The translations under genes were made by a program, and so were the position numbers. 64,000 bases of DNA from Mesorhizobium loti (GTDB taxonomy: Bacteria > Pseudomonadota > Alphaproteobacteria > Rhizobiales > Rhizobiaceae), in NCBI RefSeq assembly GCF_002858745.1, contig NZ_PJRO01000007.1, forward strand, positions 179,505 to 243,504, read 5' to 3'. Positions 19,865-30,976 of the stretch are shown piece after piece. The notes under the pieces are model-generated. The model searched no databases and had not been told where the DNA came from. It was given only the letters and a program-made list of their open reading frames with translations. Each line of letters opens with the position of its first letter. Positions within the stretch are counted from its first letter, which is position 1.

Positions 19865-21601
19865 TCAGCGGGACAGCCAGACGTTGGTCCAGTCGCCCTG
19901 GCCGCCGGCCGCATAAGGCAGGAAGTTCTGCACGGCCTCGCCGTGGTAGACGATGGTGTTGACGGAAACGAGCGGGACAGTGGGCGCATCGGCCATGACC
20001 GCCTCGTCGACCTCGCCCCAGAGTTTTGCCGCCTCGTCCGGATCGGTGGTCACCGAAGCCTTGTCAGCAATCGCGTTGGCGCGCTGGCTGTTGAAGTCCG
20101 AGAAATTGAAGGTGCCGTGCGTGCCATTGTAGGTGTATTGCGGCTGGAAGATCGAGCGCGCCGCGCCACCTGGCCAATCCGGTGTCCAGCCTGCGGCGAC
20201 GATGTCCCACACGCCATTCTGCGCATTCTCGAAATTGGTGATGAGCCGCGAATAGAAGTCGGCCGGCGGAACCGGTGTCAGTTCGACGTCGAAGCCGGCC
20301 TTCTTCAGGCTCGCCTGGATGGTCTGCGCGAGCGCCGGGTCCGAGCCCGAATTGCGGAACGGCATCTTGAGCTTCAACCCATCGGGATAGCCTGCCTCGG
20401 CCAGCAGTGCCTTCGCCTTCTCCGGATCGCCCTTGGCATCTGTCGTCGGATAGAGATCGAAGTCATGATTGCCGACGACACCGAGCGGGAAAATGCCGTT
20501 GAGCGGCTTGGCGAAGGCCGGCCCGCCGAGCTGCTGCACGATCGCGGCCTTGTCCATCGCATAGCTCAGCGCCTGACGGATCTTGAGGTTCTTCAGCGCG
20601 CCGCCATTGTTGCCGGACACGGTGTTCATCCACACGAAGCGGCTGCGACCCGTTGCGATCGCCACGGTCTTCTCGTCGCCGGCGGCAACCAGCCGCTGCG
20701 CGGTCGCGGGCGGAACCAGCAGATCGTAGAGCATGTCGGCATCGCCGGCCTCGACCTGCTGCATGGCGGCATCGGCCTGCATGCCGGAGACGAGCTCGAT
20801 CTCGTCGACATAGGCTTTGCGAAGCGGATCGGACTCCGGCTTCCAGCTCGGGTTGCGGCTGAGCTTCAGCAGGCTGTCGGGCACATAGCTCTCGACGGTG
20901 TAGGGGCCGCTGGCGATGAAGTTCGAGCGGTATTCGGGGCTGTCGGGCAGATAGGCCAGCACTTCGATCGGCGCCGGTGCTGCCGTCGGCAACGACAGCA
21001 TGTAGAGGAAGTCGTTGGCGGCGTGCTTGAGCTTGAAGACGACGGTGTCCGGCGACGGCGTCTCGATGCCGCTGATGTCGTTGCCCTCGACATAGGCCTT
21101 CATGGCCTCGACCTTGGGTTCCACCTTGGCGAAGCCGGCGCAATATTCGGAAAGGCCGACGACCAGATCTTCGAAATAGGTGATGTGCGGCGAGGCGATC
21201 GCCGGATTGCACATGCGCTTGAAGCCGCGCTCGAGATCCTCGGACGTGATCTGGCGCGCGCCGCCGGGAGCATTCCAGTCGGCGCCCTGGCGCAGCTTGA
21301 AGGTATAGGTCAGGCCGTTATCGGTCGGTACCGGCACGGCCTCGGCGAGGTCGCCTGCCGGCTTGACCTGTTCGGCGGCATCGATCGACGCGGCAAAGCT
21401 GATCAGCTGGCGCACCGTCGCGCGGTGGAAGTTGGTGACGTCCGCGGTCGCCGGCGGCACCGTGTCGAACCGATCGACCTCGGCATTGCCGAGAATGCGC
21501 AGCGTTCCACCCTTCTGCGGCTCCTCCGCCGATGACGTGCCCGAATATGTGACGACCACCGACGCCAGCGCAATCGAAGCGGCGACCAAACCCTGTTTCA
21601 T
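19865..21601 (-). CDS. Periplasmic peptide-binding protein (SBP_bac_5)
   Basis: About 578 residues from ATG 21601, chosen because GGGAGGAC lies seven bases upstream and a signal peptide follows directly (ASIALASVVVTYSGTSSA). The in-frame upstream extension to 21673 lacks these features. Family 5 solute-binding motifs include PAPIEVLAYLPDSPEYRSNF, LKIRQALSYAMDK and GYPDGLKLKMPF. It captures the ligand for the DppBCDF-type transporter encoded immediately downstream. The ligand is probably a peptide, judging by the peptidase genes across the divergent promoter. Confidence 0.92.
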   Translation of the reverse strand: MKQGLVAASIALASVVVTYSGTSSAEEPQKGGTLRILGNAEVDRFDTVPPATADVTNFHRATVRQLISFAASIDAAEQVKPAGDLAEAVPVPTDNGLTYTFKLRQGADWNAPGGARQITSEDLERGFKRMCNPAIASPHITYFEDLVVGLSEYCAGFAKVEPKVEAMKAYVEGNDISGIETPSPDTVVFKLKHAANDFLYMLSLPTAAPAPIEVLAYLPDSPEYRSNFIASGPYTVESYVPDSLLKLSRNPSWKPESDPLRKAYVDEIELVSGMQADAAMQQVEAGDADMLYDLLVPPATAQRLVAAGDEKTVAIATGRSRFVWMNTVSGNNGGALKNLKIRQALSYAMDKAAIVQQLGGPAFAKPLNGIFPLGVVGNHDFDLYPTTDAKGDPEKAKALLAEAGYPDGLKLKMPFRNSGSDPALAQTIQASLKKAGFDVELTPVPPADFYSRLITNFENAQNGVWDIVAAGWTPDWPGGAARSIFQPQYTYNGTHGTFNFSDFNSQRANAIADKASVTTDPDEAAKLWGEVDEAVMADAPTVPLVSVNTIVYHGEAVQNFLPYAAGGQGDWTNVWLSR

Positions 21602-21688
21602 TTTTTCTTGTCCTCCCTGCCTTCGCGCATCGTCGTTGCGAATGCGCGGTTTCGATATCATCACGTCCCTCAACGTGAATCAATGGAT

Positions 21689-21710
21689 TGTTTGATTTTT
21701 TGATCAAACA
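21689..21710. promoter_or_regulatory. Perfect inverted repeat in divergent promoter region (putative operator)
   Basis: TGTTTGAT and ATCAAACA form perfect 8-bp arms around a 6-nt spacer. They lie 88 bp upstream of the binding-protein start and about 170 bp upstream of the amidohydrolase start. An embedded TTTGATCAAA is itself a 10-bp palindrome. Position and symmetry fit an operator for a dimeric regulator of both divergent operons; no regulator gene lies beside it. Confidence 0.5.
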
Positions 21711-21881
21711 GACTTTACAGCGGCTTTTGGCCTCGCCTACAGTCAGCACCAAGTGATCCCCTCGGAAGGTGGAGCGCGACTTGCTGCATGCGAGGGCGCC
21801 GCTCGCAAGCCCCAGCCATGCCGGCCAGGCTTGCCTTCGATGACATCACGAACGACTCTCGATGGAACAGGCAGTCACGCG

Positions 21882-23126
21882 ATGACAAAAATCCTCCTGA
21901 CCAACGCCAGTGTTTTTGACGGCCTTGGCGACGAATTGCAGCCCGGCATGAATGTGCTGGTCGTGGATGGACGCATCGAGGAGGTCTCGGAGCGACCCAT
22001 TTCGGCTCAGGGCGCCGTGGTGTTCGACCTCGCCGGCCGAGCGCTGCTGCCCGGACTGATCGACGCCCATGCGCATGTGTTCGCGGTCAACCTGGTCGAG
22101 GCCCGCAACCGCAACATGCCGCTGACCGAGATGACGGCGCGCGCGGTGCCGCGCATCCGCGCCATGCTGGATCGCGGCTTCACCAGCGTGCGTGACGTGG
22201 CCGGCGGCGATGTCGGCATCCGCGACGCGATCGCCCAGGGTTTCATCCCGGGTCCACGCCTGTTCGTCGGCGGACCGGCGCTTGGCCAGACCGGCGGTCA
22301 CGGCGACCACCGCAGCCTGACCGATGACCGCCTGGACATCGACTACAATTCGAGCGCCTTCACCTTCCAGTGCCGGGTTGTCGATGGGCCCGACGAGGTC
22401 CGGCGCGCGGTTCGCAACGAGATGCGCAAGGGCGCTGACCACATCAAGGTGCTGGCCTCGGGCGGCGTCGGCTCTCCCGCCGATGCGATCGAGAACCTGC
22501 AATTCAGCAAGGAAGAGCTCGAGGTCGCCGTGCATGAGGCAGGGGTGCGCGGCAAATATGTCTGTGCCCACGCCTATACCAGCGAGGCCATCCGCCACGC
22601 GGTCAGCGCGGGTGTCCGCACCGTCGAGCACTCCAACATGATCGATGCCGATACGGCGGCATACGTCGCCAGCAGTGGCGCATACGTGGTGCCGACGCTG
22701 GTGGCCTACGAGGAGACCGCCAAGCATGGCGAGCGGCTCGGCCTTTCTGCCTATGTCATGGACAAGCTCGACCTCGTCAACCGGGCGGGCATCGCCATGC
22801 TCGGCATCTGCACCGATGCCGGCGTCAAGCTCGGCTTCGGTACCGACCTGATGGGCGAGATGGAGTATGCGCAGGCCGACGAGTTCGCCATCCGCGGCCG
22901 CGTGCAGAAGCCGGCCGACGTGCTGCGCTCGGCGACCTCGGTCAATGCCGAGATCCTGCAGCAGAGCGGCCGCCTTGGCGTCATCGCGCCGGGCGCCGTG
23001 GCCGACCTGATCGTCTGCGACGGCGACCCGCTGCGCGACATCGCCCTGCTGTCCGAGCCGCACAAGAACCTGCGCCTGATCATGAAGGACGGCGCCATCC
23101 ACAAGACGGATCTTTCCAGCCACTAA
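21882..23126 (+). CDS. Metal-dependent amidohydrolase (Xaa-Pro dipeptidase/imidazolonepropionase-like)
   Basis: 414 residues from ATG 21882, where similarity begins (MTKILLTNASVFDG). The metal-binding landmarks of the amidohydrolase superfamily are present: HAH in LIDAHAHVF, a Lys in DHIKVLASGG that probably becomes carbamylated, His in CAHAY, His in VEHSNMID and Asp in FGTDLMG. The N- and C-terminal strands form the usual small composite beta domain. The family includes enzymes that cleave Xaa-Pro dipeptides or cyclic amides. It heads a plus-strand operon with an aminotransferase, an oxidoreductase and a peptidase, so a dipeptide or modified amino-acid substrate is likely. Confidence 0.85.
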   Translation: MTKILLTNASVFDGLGDELQPGMNVLVVDGRIEEVSERPISAQGAVVFDLAGRALLPGLIDAHAHVFAVNLVEARNRNMPLTEMTARAVPRIRAMLDRGFTSVRDVAGGDVGIRDAIAQGFIPGPRLFVGGPALGQTGGHGDHRSLTDDRLDIDYNSSAFTFQCRVVDGPDEVRRAVRNEMRKGADHIKVLASGGVGSPADAIENLQFSKEELEVAVHEAGVRGKYVCAHAYTSEAIRHAVSAGVRTVEHSNMIDADTAAYVASSGAYVVPTLVAYEETAKHGERLGLSAYVMDKLDLVNRAGIAMLGICTDAGVKLGFGTDLMGEMEYAQADEFAIRGRVQKPADVLRSATSVNAEILQQSGRLGVIAPGAVADLIVCDGDPLRDIALLSEPHKNLRLIMKDGAIHKTDLSSH

Positions 23127-23192
23127 GGCTATCAAGTTTCACTGCCGAAGCGCTTCTGCGCTGTCGGCAGTTTTCCAGTCAGGAGATTGAGT

Positions 23193-24362
23193 ATGCGTCG
23201 CGTTGCCAAGCGGATTTCGCAGACATCCGCAAAAAGCTTCGGCATGTACGACAAGGCGGCACGCCTTGCCGGTGAAGGCCTGGACCTCATCCATCTCGAG
23301 GTCGGCAGGCCGCATGCCGACACGCCCGCCCACATCAAGCAGGCGACGATTGCAGCCCTCAATGCCGGCAAGGTCCACTATTCGGATCCGCGCGGCACCA
23401 GGGAGCTGCGCGACACACTGGCCGCCAAGCTCAATGCGCGCAACGAGATCAAGGCGGGGCCGCAGGACGTGCTGGTCACCAATGGCGTCACCCATGCCGC
23501 CTTCGTTGCCTTCATGGCGATGTTCGATCCCGGCGACGAGGTGATCCTGCTGCAACCGCATTATCCGCAGCATGTCGGCAAGATCGAGCTTTGCGGCGCG
23601 GTGCCGGTGTTTGCGACGCTCGATGCAAAGGACGACTACACGATCCACGCCGCCGCGATCGAAGCCAAGGTCAGCCCGCGCACCCGGGCGATCGTTCTGG
23701 TCAATCCGTCCAACCCGACCGGGCGCGTCTACAGCCGCGCCGAGCTGCAGGAACTCGCCGACGTGGCGATACGCCATGACCTCATCGTCATCGCCGACGA
23801 GGTCTATGAGGACATCGTCTATGACGGGGCCCGCCACGTCAGCATCGCCGCGCTGGACGGCATGCAGGACCGCACCGTGACGATGTTCGCCTTCACCAAG
23901 TCCTACGCCATGGACGGCTGGCGGATCGGGTATCTGGCGGCGCCGCAATGGCTGATGCCGGCACTGCTCAAGATCGCCATGAACGACGTGACGCACGTCA
24001 ACACCTTCATCCAGGACGGCGCCCGCGCCGCTGTCGAGGGGCCGGAGGCGGTGCTGGAAGGACTTGTCGCGGACGACTGCAGCAAGCGTGACTTCGTGGT
24101 GCGCTCGCTCAACCAGATGCCGGGTGTGCGTTGCACGCTGCCGCAAGGCACGATCTACGCCTTTCCCGACATCAGCGAGACCGGGATCCCGTCGCAGGAG
24201 CTTGCCGACCGGATCCTGCAGGAAGCGCATGTGGTGGTCGAGGCCGGCAGCTTCTACGGCGCCGCCGGCGAAGGCCATCTGCGCATCTGCTTCGGCTCGG
24301 AATCGAGCGAGCGGATCGAGGAAGGCATGAAGCGGCTCACGGCCTTTTTCAACGCCCTGTGA
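23193..24362 (+). CDS. PLP-dependent class I/II aminotransferase
   Basis: 389 residues from ATG 23193, seven bases after AGGAG; a TTG at 23187 is too close to that site. Fold-type I motifs are complete: HYSDPRGTRELR near the N-terminus, NPSNPTGRVYS, DEVYEDIVYDG and the PLP-binding lysine K236 in FTKSYAMDGWRIG. A C-terminal Arg in HLRICFG probably binds the substrate carboxylate. It probably transfers the amino group of an amino acid released by the neighbouring peptidases. The exact substrate cannot be read from the sequence. Confidence 0.88.
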   Translation: MRRVAKRISQTSAKSFGMYDKAARLAGEGLDLIHLEVGRPHADTPAHIKQATIAALNAGKVHYSDPRGTRELRDTLAAKLNARNEIKAGPQDVLVTNGVTHAAFVAFMAMFDPGDEVILLQPHYPQHVGKIELCGAVPVFATLDAKDDYTIHAAAIEAKVSPRTRAIVLVNPSNPTGRVYSRAELQELADVAIRHDLIVIADEVYEDIVYDGARHVSIAALDGMQDRTVTMFAFTKSYAMDGWRIGYLAAPQWLMPALLKIAMNDVTHVNTFIQDGARAAVEGPEAVLEGLVADDCSKRDFVVRSLNQMPGVRCTLPQGTIYAFPDISETGIPSQELADRILQEAHVVVEAGSFYGAAGEGHLRICFGSESSERIEEGMKRLTAFFNAL

Positions 24363-24404
24363 CAACCAGCCCGAAAGCAACGCGGGCCACATCGAGCGCG
24401 AGAC

Positions 24405-25703
24405 ATGCAGGCTAGCGAATACCGCGACACGCTGTGGTGGGCGACGGCCGTGACACCTCCGGCAACGCAGGTGCTGCGAACCCCGATACGCGTCGATGTC
24501 GCTGTCATCGGCGGCGGCCTGACCGGGCTGACGGCTGCCTGGCATCTGGCCCGGCAAGGTGTGCGCGTCGCCGTGCTGGAAGCAGAAACGATCGGCAGCG
24601 GCGCCAGCGGCGTCAACGCTGGCTTCGTGGTGCCCAACTTCGCCAAGGCGGATCCCGCTGCCGTCGTCGCGCGGCTGGGCCCGGAACGCGGAACAAGGCT
24701 GCTCCAGCTGGTCGGGGCCGGCGCCGACCGCGTCTTTGCCACGGTGCGCGACCACCAGATCGACTGTGACGCCGAACAGGTCGGCTGGATGCATGTCGCC
24801 CATACCGACAAGATGCTGGCCGCCCTTCACAAACGGGCGGAGGCGTGGCGCAAGCTTGGCCGGCCGGTGCGCATGCTGGACGCCGGGGAAGCGCGCCGCC
24901 GCACCAGCCTGCGCTTCTGTGCCGGTGCCCTGCTCGACGAAAGCGGCGGCATGCTGCACCCGCTGAAGTATACCTATGGGCTGGCTCGACTCGCCATCGC
25001 CGCCGGCGCGCGCATTTTCGAATCCACGCCTGTCAGGCGGGTCGAGCGCAACGGCAGCGTCTGGCGCCTGACCGCCGGCCAGTTTTATATCGACGCCGAC
25101 AAGGTGCTTTTGTGCACCAATGCCACGACGAGCGGCATCGCGAGCCGCCTCGCGCGCGTCGTCGTGCCGCTGCGCGTCTACCAGGCCGCGACGGCACCGC
25201 TGCCGCGTGACATCGCCGAGCGCATCGCGCCGGGTCGCCACCCTGTCGCCGACACCCGCGCCAACCTGTTCACCTACCGGCTCGACCGCGACAACCGGCT
25301 GATCAGCGGCGGCATGGCGATGATCCCGTTCGGCGCCCATGACCGCATGGCGCAGATGATCGCGGGCCGGCTCGCCACGGAACTCGGGCTGCCGGATATC
25401 CCCAGGATCGAACATGCCTGGCGCGGCACGGCTGCGATAACAACGGATTTCCTGCCCCATCTCTACGAGTTCGGACCGGGCTTCATCGGCGGCATCGGCT
25501 GCAACGGACGCGGTATCGCGCTGACGGCAATGCTGGGCGAAACGCTGTCCGAAGCCGCCAGTGGTCGCCGGCTCGGCGACCTCGCCATCCCGGTTGCGGC
25601 AGCGCACGCCATTCCGTTCCATCTCCTGGCGCAGGCCGCGCCATCGCTGGCGATCGCCCAGGCGCGATGGCAGGACTATCGTTCGACGGGAGGACGGGCG
25701 TGA
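24405..25703 (+). CDS. FAD-dependent amino-acid oxidoreductase (DAO family)
   Basis: 432 residues. The N-terminal Rossmann motif VDVAVIGGGLTGLTAAWHL binds FAD, and GSGASGVNAGFV is the second DAO-family signature (as in gamma-glutamylputrescine oxidase and PuuB relatives). The C-terminal GFIGGIGCNGRGIALT completes FAD binding. It probably oxidises an amine or imino acid. It lies 42 bp after the aminotransferase and its stop is 11 bp before the peptidase start, consistent with one operon. Confidence 0.87.
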   Translation: MQASEYRDTLWWATAVTPPATQVLRTPIRVDVAVIGGGLTGLTAAWHLARQGVRVAVLEAETIGSGASGVNAGFVVPNFAKADPAAVVARLGPERGTRLLQLVGAGADRVFATVRDHQIDCDAEQVGWMHVAHTDKMLAALHKRAEAWRKLGRPVRMLDAGEARRRTSLRFCAGALLDESGGMLHPLKYTYGLARLAIAAGARIFESTPVRRVERNGSVWRLTAGQFYIDADKVLLCTNATTSGIASRLARVVVPLRVYQAATAPLPRDIAERIAPGRHPVADTRANLFTYRLDRDNRLISGGMAMIPFGAHDRMAQMIAGRLATELGLPDIPRIEHAWRGTAAITTDFLPHLYEFGPGFIGGIGCNGRGIALTAMLGETLSEAASGRRLGDLAIPVAAAHAIPFHLLAQAAPSLAIAQARWQDYRSTGGRA

Positions 25704-25714
25704 AGGGACATGCG

Positions 25715-27769
25715 ATGAACAACGACGACACCCTCTCGCTCGACATCCTCTATGCGGAACCGAGCATCATTGGCACCACGCCGGAGGGTGCGGTGTGGTC
25801 GGCGGACAGCAAGCGACTGGCCTTTCTATGGAACGATGCCGGCAAGCGTTTTCGCGACATCTGGGTGCACGACATCAAGGCTGCCGCGAAGCATCGGTTG
25901 ACCTGGCTCGGCGATGAAAGAGCGGCAGGCCCCGGCATCACCCGAGCGGCCTGGCTCGGCGACGGTCGCGTCGTCTTCATCCTGGACAAAAGGCTGCACA
26001 TCGCCGGACCTGACGGCAATGTCAGCCCGGTCGAACCCGACAGGCTTGAGATCGGCGCGCTTGCCGTGCATGGAAACCGGCTTGCCTTCACGTCGAACGG
26101 ATCTCTGCTGGTCAAGGATTTCGGCGCGGGCCAGCCGGCCCGTGTGCTGGTTGCTGGTGCCGAACAACTCGCTGTCGAAAGCTTCGAATGGTCAGGCGAT
26201 GGTGCGCTTCTCGCCTTCGTCCAGGCAGACAACCGCACTGTGCGGCAGATCGAGATCGCTTACGATTTCGAAGGCTCGGCCCGACGCGACACTCACACCC
26301 GTGCCTTCCCGGGCGACGAAATCGTTCGGCTGAGACCTGGCGTGGTTCCTGCGGCGGGAGGAGAGCCGATCTTCTTTACGCGTCCAGACGAACAGGATGC
26401 GATCTGGGGCTTCGGCCTGTCCTCGGATGGCCGCTCGCTGTTCGTGAACAGCAGCGACCTGTCGATCAAGAACCACACCATCTTTGTCTACGACGTGGCG
26501 ACCGGCGCGTGCACGACCTACTACCATTTCCACGATCCCATTCAGATCCGCCCCGACTGGAAGGTGGCATGGGCGCCGAAGGACCATGGTCTGATCCTGC
26601 TCACCAACCGCGACGGCTACAATCACCTCTACCGGCTGCCCGGTGCGGGTGCCGCGCCGGAGCAGATCACCGACGGCGACTGGGAGATCGAAAGCTTCCA
26701 GCTCGATGCCGACCGCGCGACGATCCACTTCACGGCCAACCTACCGCATAACGCCGACCGATCGCTGCACAAGGTGCCGGTGGCGGGTGGCAAGCTCAAG
26801 GCTGTGACCACGGGGCACGGCACACATCAGCCGGTCTATTCGCCCGATTTCGCATGGGTTGCCGACCGGTTCAGCGACGACCTGTCGCCGCCGGAACTTT
26901 ATCTGCGATCGCTCGACAGCGCCGGTGCCGAGACGCGCCTGACCCACTCCCCTTTGCCCGCCTTCCGTCAAAAGCGCTGGGCCGAGGTGCGTTATGTCGA
27001 CTGCCGCAGCAGCAATGACGGCGCCCTTCTCGACGTGCGGCTGATGCTGCCACCGGACCACGACCCCAGCCGGCGCTATCCGCTGGTCGTCGGCTCGGTC
27101 TACTCCGACACCTTGTGCAACCAGTGGGGCGGGCGCGACGCCCACCCGTCATGGGGCCTCGACCAATATCTCGTCTCACGCGGCTTCATTGTCGCGAGCC
27201 CTGGCATCCGCGGCAGTTTCGGGCGCGGCAAGGAATGGAACCGGCCGATGCTCCACTCCTACGGGCAGCAGGATATCGAGGATATCGCCGACTGCGTGAC
27301 CGGCCTTGTCGAGCAGGGTTATGCCGACCCAGCCCGCGTCGGCATCTGGGGCTCCAGCTATGGCGGGCTGATGACGCTGATGTCGCTGTTCAAGAAGCCG
27401 GGCTTCTATGCGGCCGGCGTCGCCGGCGCGCCCGCCACCAATGTCTGGCATGCCTATCCCGAGCAGGAATGGATCATGGGCGCGCCGCGCGGCGAGGATT
27501 ATCCGGCGCGCTATGAACACCAGTCGGCGCTCTACCACAGCCGAGGCCTCGCCGACCCGCTGATGATCATCCACGGCACCAGCGACGAGGTCGTGCTCTA
27601 TTCGGACACGATCGCGCTGGTCGAGAAATTCATCGAGCAGGGCAAACGCTTCGAACTGGTGACCTTGCCCGGTTCCGGCCATTCATGGGCTCGCGTGAGC
27701 ATCAAACAGACGCGCTTTGCCTATGGCAAACTGGCGGAATTCTTCGAGGCGGTGTTGAAGCCGGAGTAG
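25715..27769 (+). CDS. S9-family serine peptidase (prolyl oligopeptidase / DPP-IV type)
   Basis: 684 residues from ATG 25715, behind GAAGGGA; the frame opens at 25667 inside the preceding gene. The N-terminal two thirds form a beta-propeller (repeated WSADSKRLAF and WSGDGALLAF blades), and the C-terminal alpha/beta-hydrolase domain carries GSSYGG (Ser548), Asp near 624 in GTSDEVV and His656 in GSGHSW. No signal peptide is visible, so it is probably cytoplasmic and cleaves peptides brought in by the divergent DppBCDF system, perhaps proline-containing ones. Confidence 0.9.
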   Translation: MNNDDTLSLDILYAEPSIIGTTPEGAVWSADSKRLAFLWNDAGKRFRDIWVHDIKAAAKHRLTWLGDERAAGPGITRAAWLGDGRVVFILDKRLHIAGPDGNVSPVEPDRLEIGALAVHGNRLAFTSNGSLLVKDFGAGQPARVLVAGAEQLAVESFEWSGDGALLAFVQADNRTVRQIEIAYDFEGSARRDTHTRAFPGDEIVRLRPGVVPAAGGEPIFFTRPDEQDAIWGFGLSSDGRSLFVNSSDLSIKNHTIFVYDVATGACTTYYHFHDPIQIRPDWKVAWAPKDHGLILLTNRDGYNHLYRLPGAGAAPEQITDGDWEIESFQLDADRATIHFTANLPHNADRSLHKVPVAGGKLKAVTTGHGTHQPVYSPDFAWVADRFSDDLSPPELYLRSLDSAGAETRLTHSPLPAFRQKRWAEVRYVDCRSSNDGALLDVRLMLPPDHDPSRRYPLVVGSVYSDTLCNQWGGRDAHPSWGLDQYLVSRGFIVASPGIRGSFGRGKEWNRPMLHSYGQQDIEDIADCVTGLVEQGYADPARVGIWGSSYGGLMTLMSLFKKPGFYAAGVAGAPATNVWHAYPEQEWIMGAPRGEDYPARYEHQSALYHSRGLADPLMIIHGTSDEVVLYSDTIALVEKFIEQGKRFELVTLPGSGHSWARVSIKQTRFAYGKLAEFFEAVLKPE

Positions 27770-27803
27770 CGGGATATCTGGGTCGAGGAGGGGCGGCGCC
27801 CCC

Positions 27804-27971
27804 TCAGATCAGCCTGTCGTCCTCGTCCGTCGGGCGGGCGCGGCTTTCGGCTGCGTCGGCATCGGATTTCCGATGCTTTTCTTTCGCGGCCTTGCGGATC
27901 TGCTCGAAACGGTTCTGTTCACGTTCGTCGGCCGCAGGCTGGACCTCGGTTTTCTTCCCGAAGACGATCAT
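27804..27971 (-). CDS. Small charged conserved-looking protein (55 residues)
   Basis: ATG 27971 is preceded by AAGGAATG at a usable distance. The product begins MIVFGKKTEVQPAADERE and is rich in Glu, Arg, Lys and Asp, with a predicted helical middle (RFEQIRKAAKEKHRK) and no membrane segment. I do not recognise a family. It shares strand and region with a small membrane protein gene and groESL, and codon use looks coding. Function unknown. Confidence 0.55.
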   Translation of the reverse strand: MIVFGKKTEVQPAADEREQNRFEQIRKAAKEKHRKSDADAAESRARPTDEDDRLI

Positions 27972-28053
27972 CGGTCACATTCCTTGTTCAGGTTGAACGG
28001 ACTGGCCCGCCGCGACGAAGGCCCCGGCGGTAGCCGTTTCTTTCCGGCAAACT

Positions 28054-28446
28054 TCAGGTGGCGAGAACCGCAGCACAGGCTTCGGCGCCGCGCCTGTCGG
28101 GGCTGGTCTGCCCGGGCATCGTCGCCCAGCCTCCAGCCTCGACGAACTGACGCTTCTTGTAGTTGTCGGATATCGCTTTGAACTCGGCACGTTTCGCCGT
28201 CGCATCGGGTGCCGCGTTGAACCTTTCGACGCATATGGCCGATGCCAATTCTCCACGCGCCGTGTCGCCGGCCGCAGCCGCCATGGTGCGCGAAGAGCCA
28301 CCGGTGACCCAGCCACCCCAGCTGAAACCGACGACAATCGTGGCGATCGCCGCCGCGATGCATGCCCAGACCAGCATGGTCTTCGAGGGTTGGTAGTCTT
28401 CCCAGCGACGGGAGAGAGATCGTTTCGTCGTGCTCTGCATGGCCAT
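28054..28446 (-). CDS. Small single-pass membrane protein of unknown function
   Basis: 130 residues from ATG 28446 (MAMQSTTKRSLSRRW), preceded by GAAGGAAAA; an upstream in-frame extension to 28515 overlaps the groEL stop region and is less likely. One membrane helix lies at about residues 24-46 (MLVWACIAAAIATIVVGFSW) after a basic N-terminus. The C-terminal part is probably periplasmic and contains two Cys (SAICVERFN, GAEACAAVL) that could pair. It lies 69 bp downstream of groEL on the same strand. No family recognised. Confidence 0.65.
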   Translation of the reverse strand: MAMQSTTKRSLSRRWEDYQPSKTMLVWACIAAAIATIVVGFSWGGWVTGGSSRTMAAAAGDTARGELASAICVERFNAAPDATAKRAEFKAISDNYKKRQFVEAGGWATMPGQTSPDRRGAEACAAVLAT

Positions 28447-28515
28447 GGAGGTTTTCCTTCCAGGTTGGAGTACGGATTGTTTTGTCGGGCCGCGCTGGCC
28501 GAACGGTTCAGGCAC

Positions 28516-30198
<1,683 letters not shown>

Positions 30199-30516
30199 TC
30201 AGGCGGCTTTCTTGGCGGCCGATCCTGTCTTCTCGACAATACCCATGATGTCGCTCTCCTTCATGATCAGCAGCTCTTCGCCGTCGATCTTGACCTCCGT
30301 CCCGGACCATTTGCCGAATAGGATGAGATCGCCCGTCTTGACGTCGAGGGGTACCAGATTGCCGCTTTCGTCGCGTGAACCCGGGCCGACGGCGATCACC
30401 TCGCCTTCCTGCGGTTTTTCCTTCGCGGTGTCGGGAATGATGATCCCGCCTTTGGATTTGAGATCGCCTTCCGCACGTCTGATGACGACGCGGTCGTGAA
30501 GTGGCCGGAATTTCAT
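30199..30516 (-). CDS. groES: Co-chaperonin GroES (10 kDa)
   Basis: 105 residues from ATG 30516 ([14 protein letters not shown]), preceded by a GGAAAGAG-type site; the upstream frame to 30579 runs into the CIRCE region and is not coding. Typical GroES motifs are [20 protein letters not shown] (containing the mobile loop), VIAVGPG and [19 protein letters not shown]. It caps the GroEL ring. The C-terminal extension SAAKKAA is slightly longer than in most homologues. Confidence 0.96.
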   Translation of the reverse strand: MKFRPLHDRVVIRRAEGDLKSKGGIIIPDTAKEKPQEGEVIAVGPGSRDESGNLVPLDVKTGDLILFGKWSGTEVKIDGEELLIMKESDIMGIVEKTGSAAKKAA

Positions 30517-30572
30517 TGGGACTCTTTCCGTAGCTGGCGCGTAGGGGCAGTTACGACCTAAACATAGCGCGA

Positions 30573-30599
30573 TTGGCACTCGAATGATAGGAGTGCCAG
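30573..30599 (-). promoter_or_regulatory. CIRCE operator (HrcA binding site) upstream of groES
   Basis: TTGGCACTC, a 9-nt spacer, then GAGTGCCAG closely matches the CIRCE consensus TTAGCACTC-N9-GAGTGCTAA. It starts 57 bp upstream of the groES start codon. The HrcA repressor binds CIRCE and represses groESL until heat shock; hrcA itself is not in the window. Confidence 0.9.
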
Positions 30600-30879
30600 A
30601 AATATTTCTCAGATTTGTGAAATATAAATCCTGATCTTCATCACATTGAGTAAATCAGGTTAAAAATGAAATTCGACCGATCTCGGGAATTTATTTGTAT
30701 ATATATAGCACACTTTCGAGATTAACTCTAGACAAATGGAAAAATTATGCTGTTTGCAGCCCAGTGGAAGCGCATATGTAAAACACGTTGATTTGCCGAT
30801 TCGACGTTCGTGGCGTTGGAACCCATGCCAGCCACCACCGAATTCTCGCAAGCGAATGCACGAACCGGCCGATCTCGGC

Positions 30880-30976
30880 CAGAGCGTTTCCGCTTTTCTC
30901 GGAAACGCTCCAGCTTTTTGTTTTTACGCAATTTCGGACGCAAAACCGCTACGCACTTTTGCTGGAATTGCTCTAG
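30880..30976 (-). repeat. Palindromic intergenic repeat, copy 1
   Basis: About 97 bp with an internal hairpin (AGCGTTTCCG ... CGGAAACGCT) at one end and the conserved core CAAAACCGCTACGCACTTTT followed by GGAATTGCTCTAG at the other. It is in the opposite orientation to the copy at 34,142. The terminal CTCTAG overlaps the ftsK stop codon. The rest of the 30,600-30,880 gap is very AT-rich with no gene I can support. Confidence 0.85.

Noticed and set aside
30660..30851. 63-codon minus-strand frame in the AT-rich gap after groES
   Set aside because: No ribosome binding site or recognisable motif, and it lies in AT-rich non-coding sequence.
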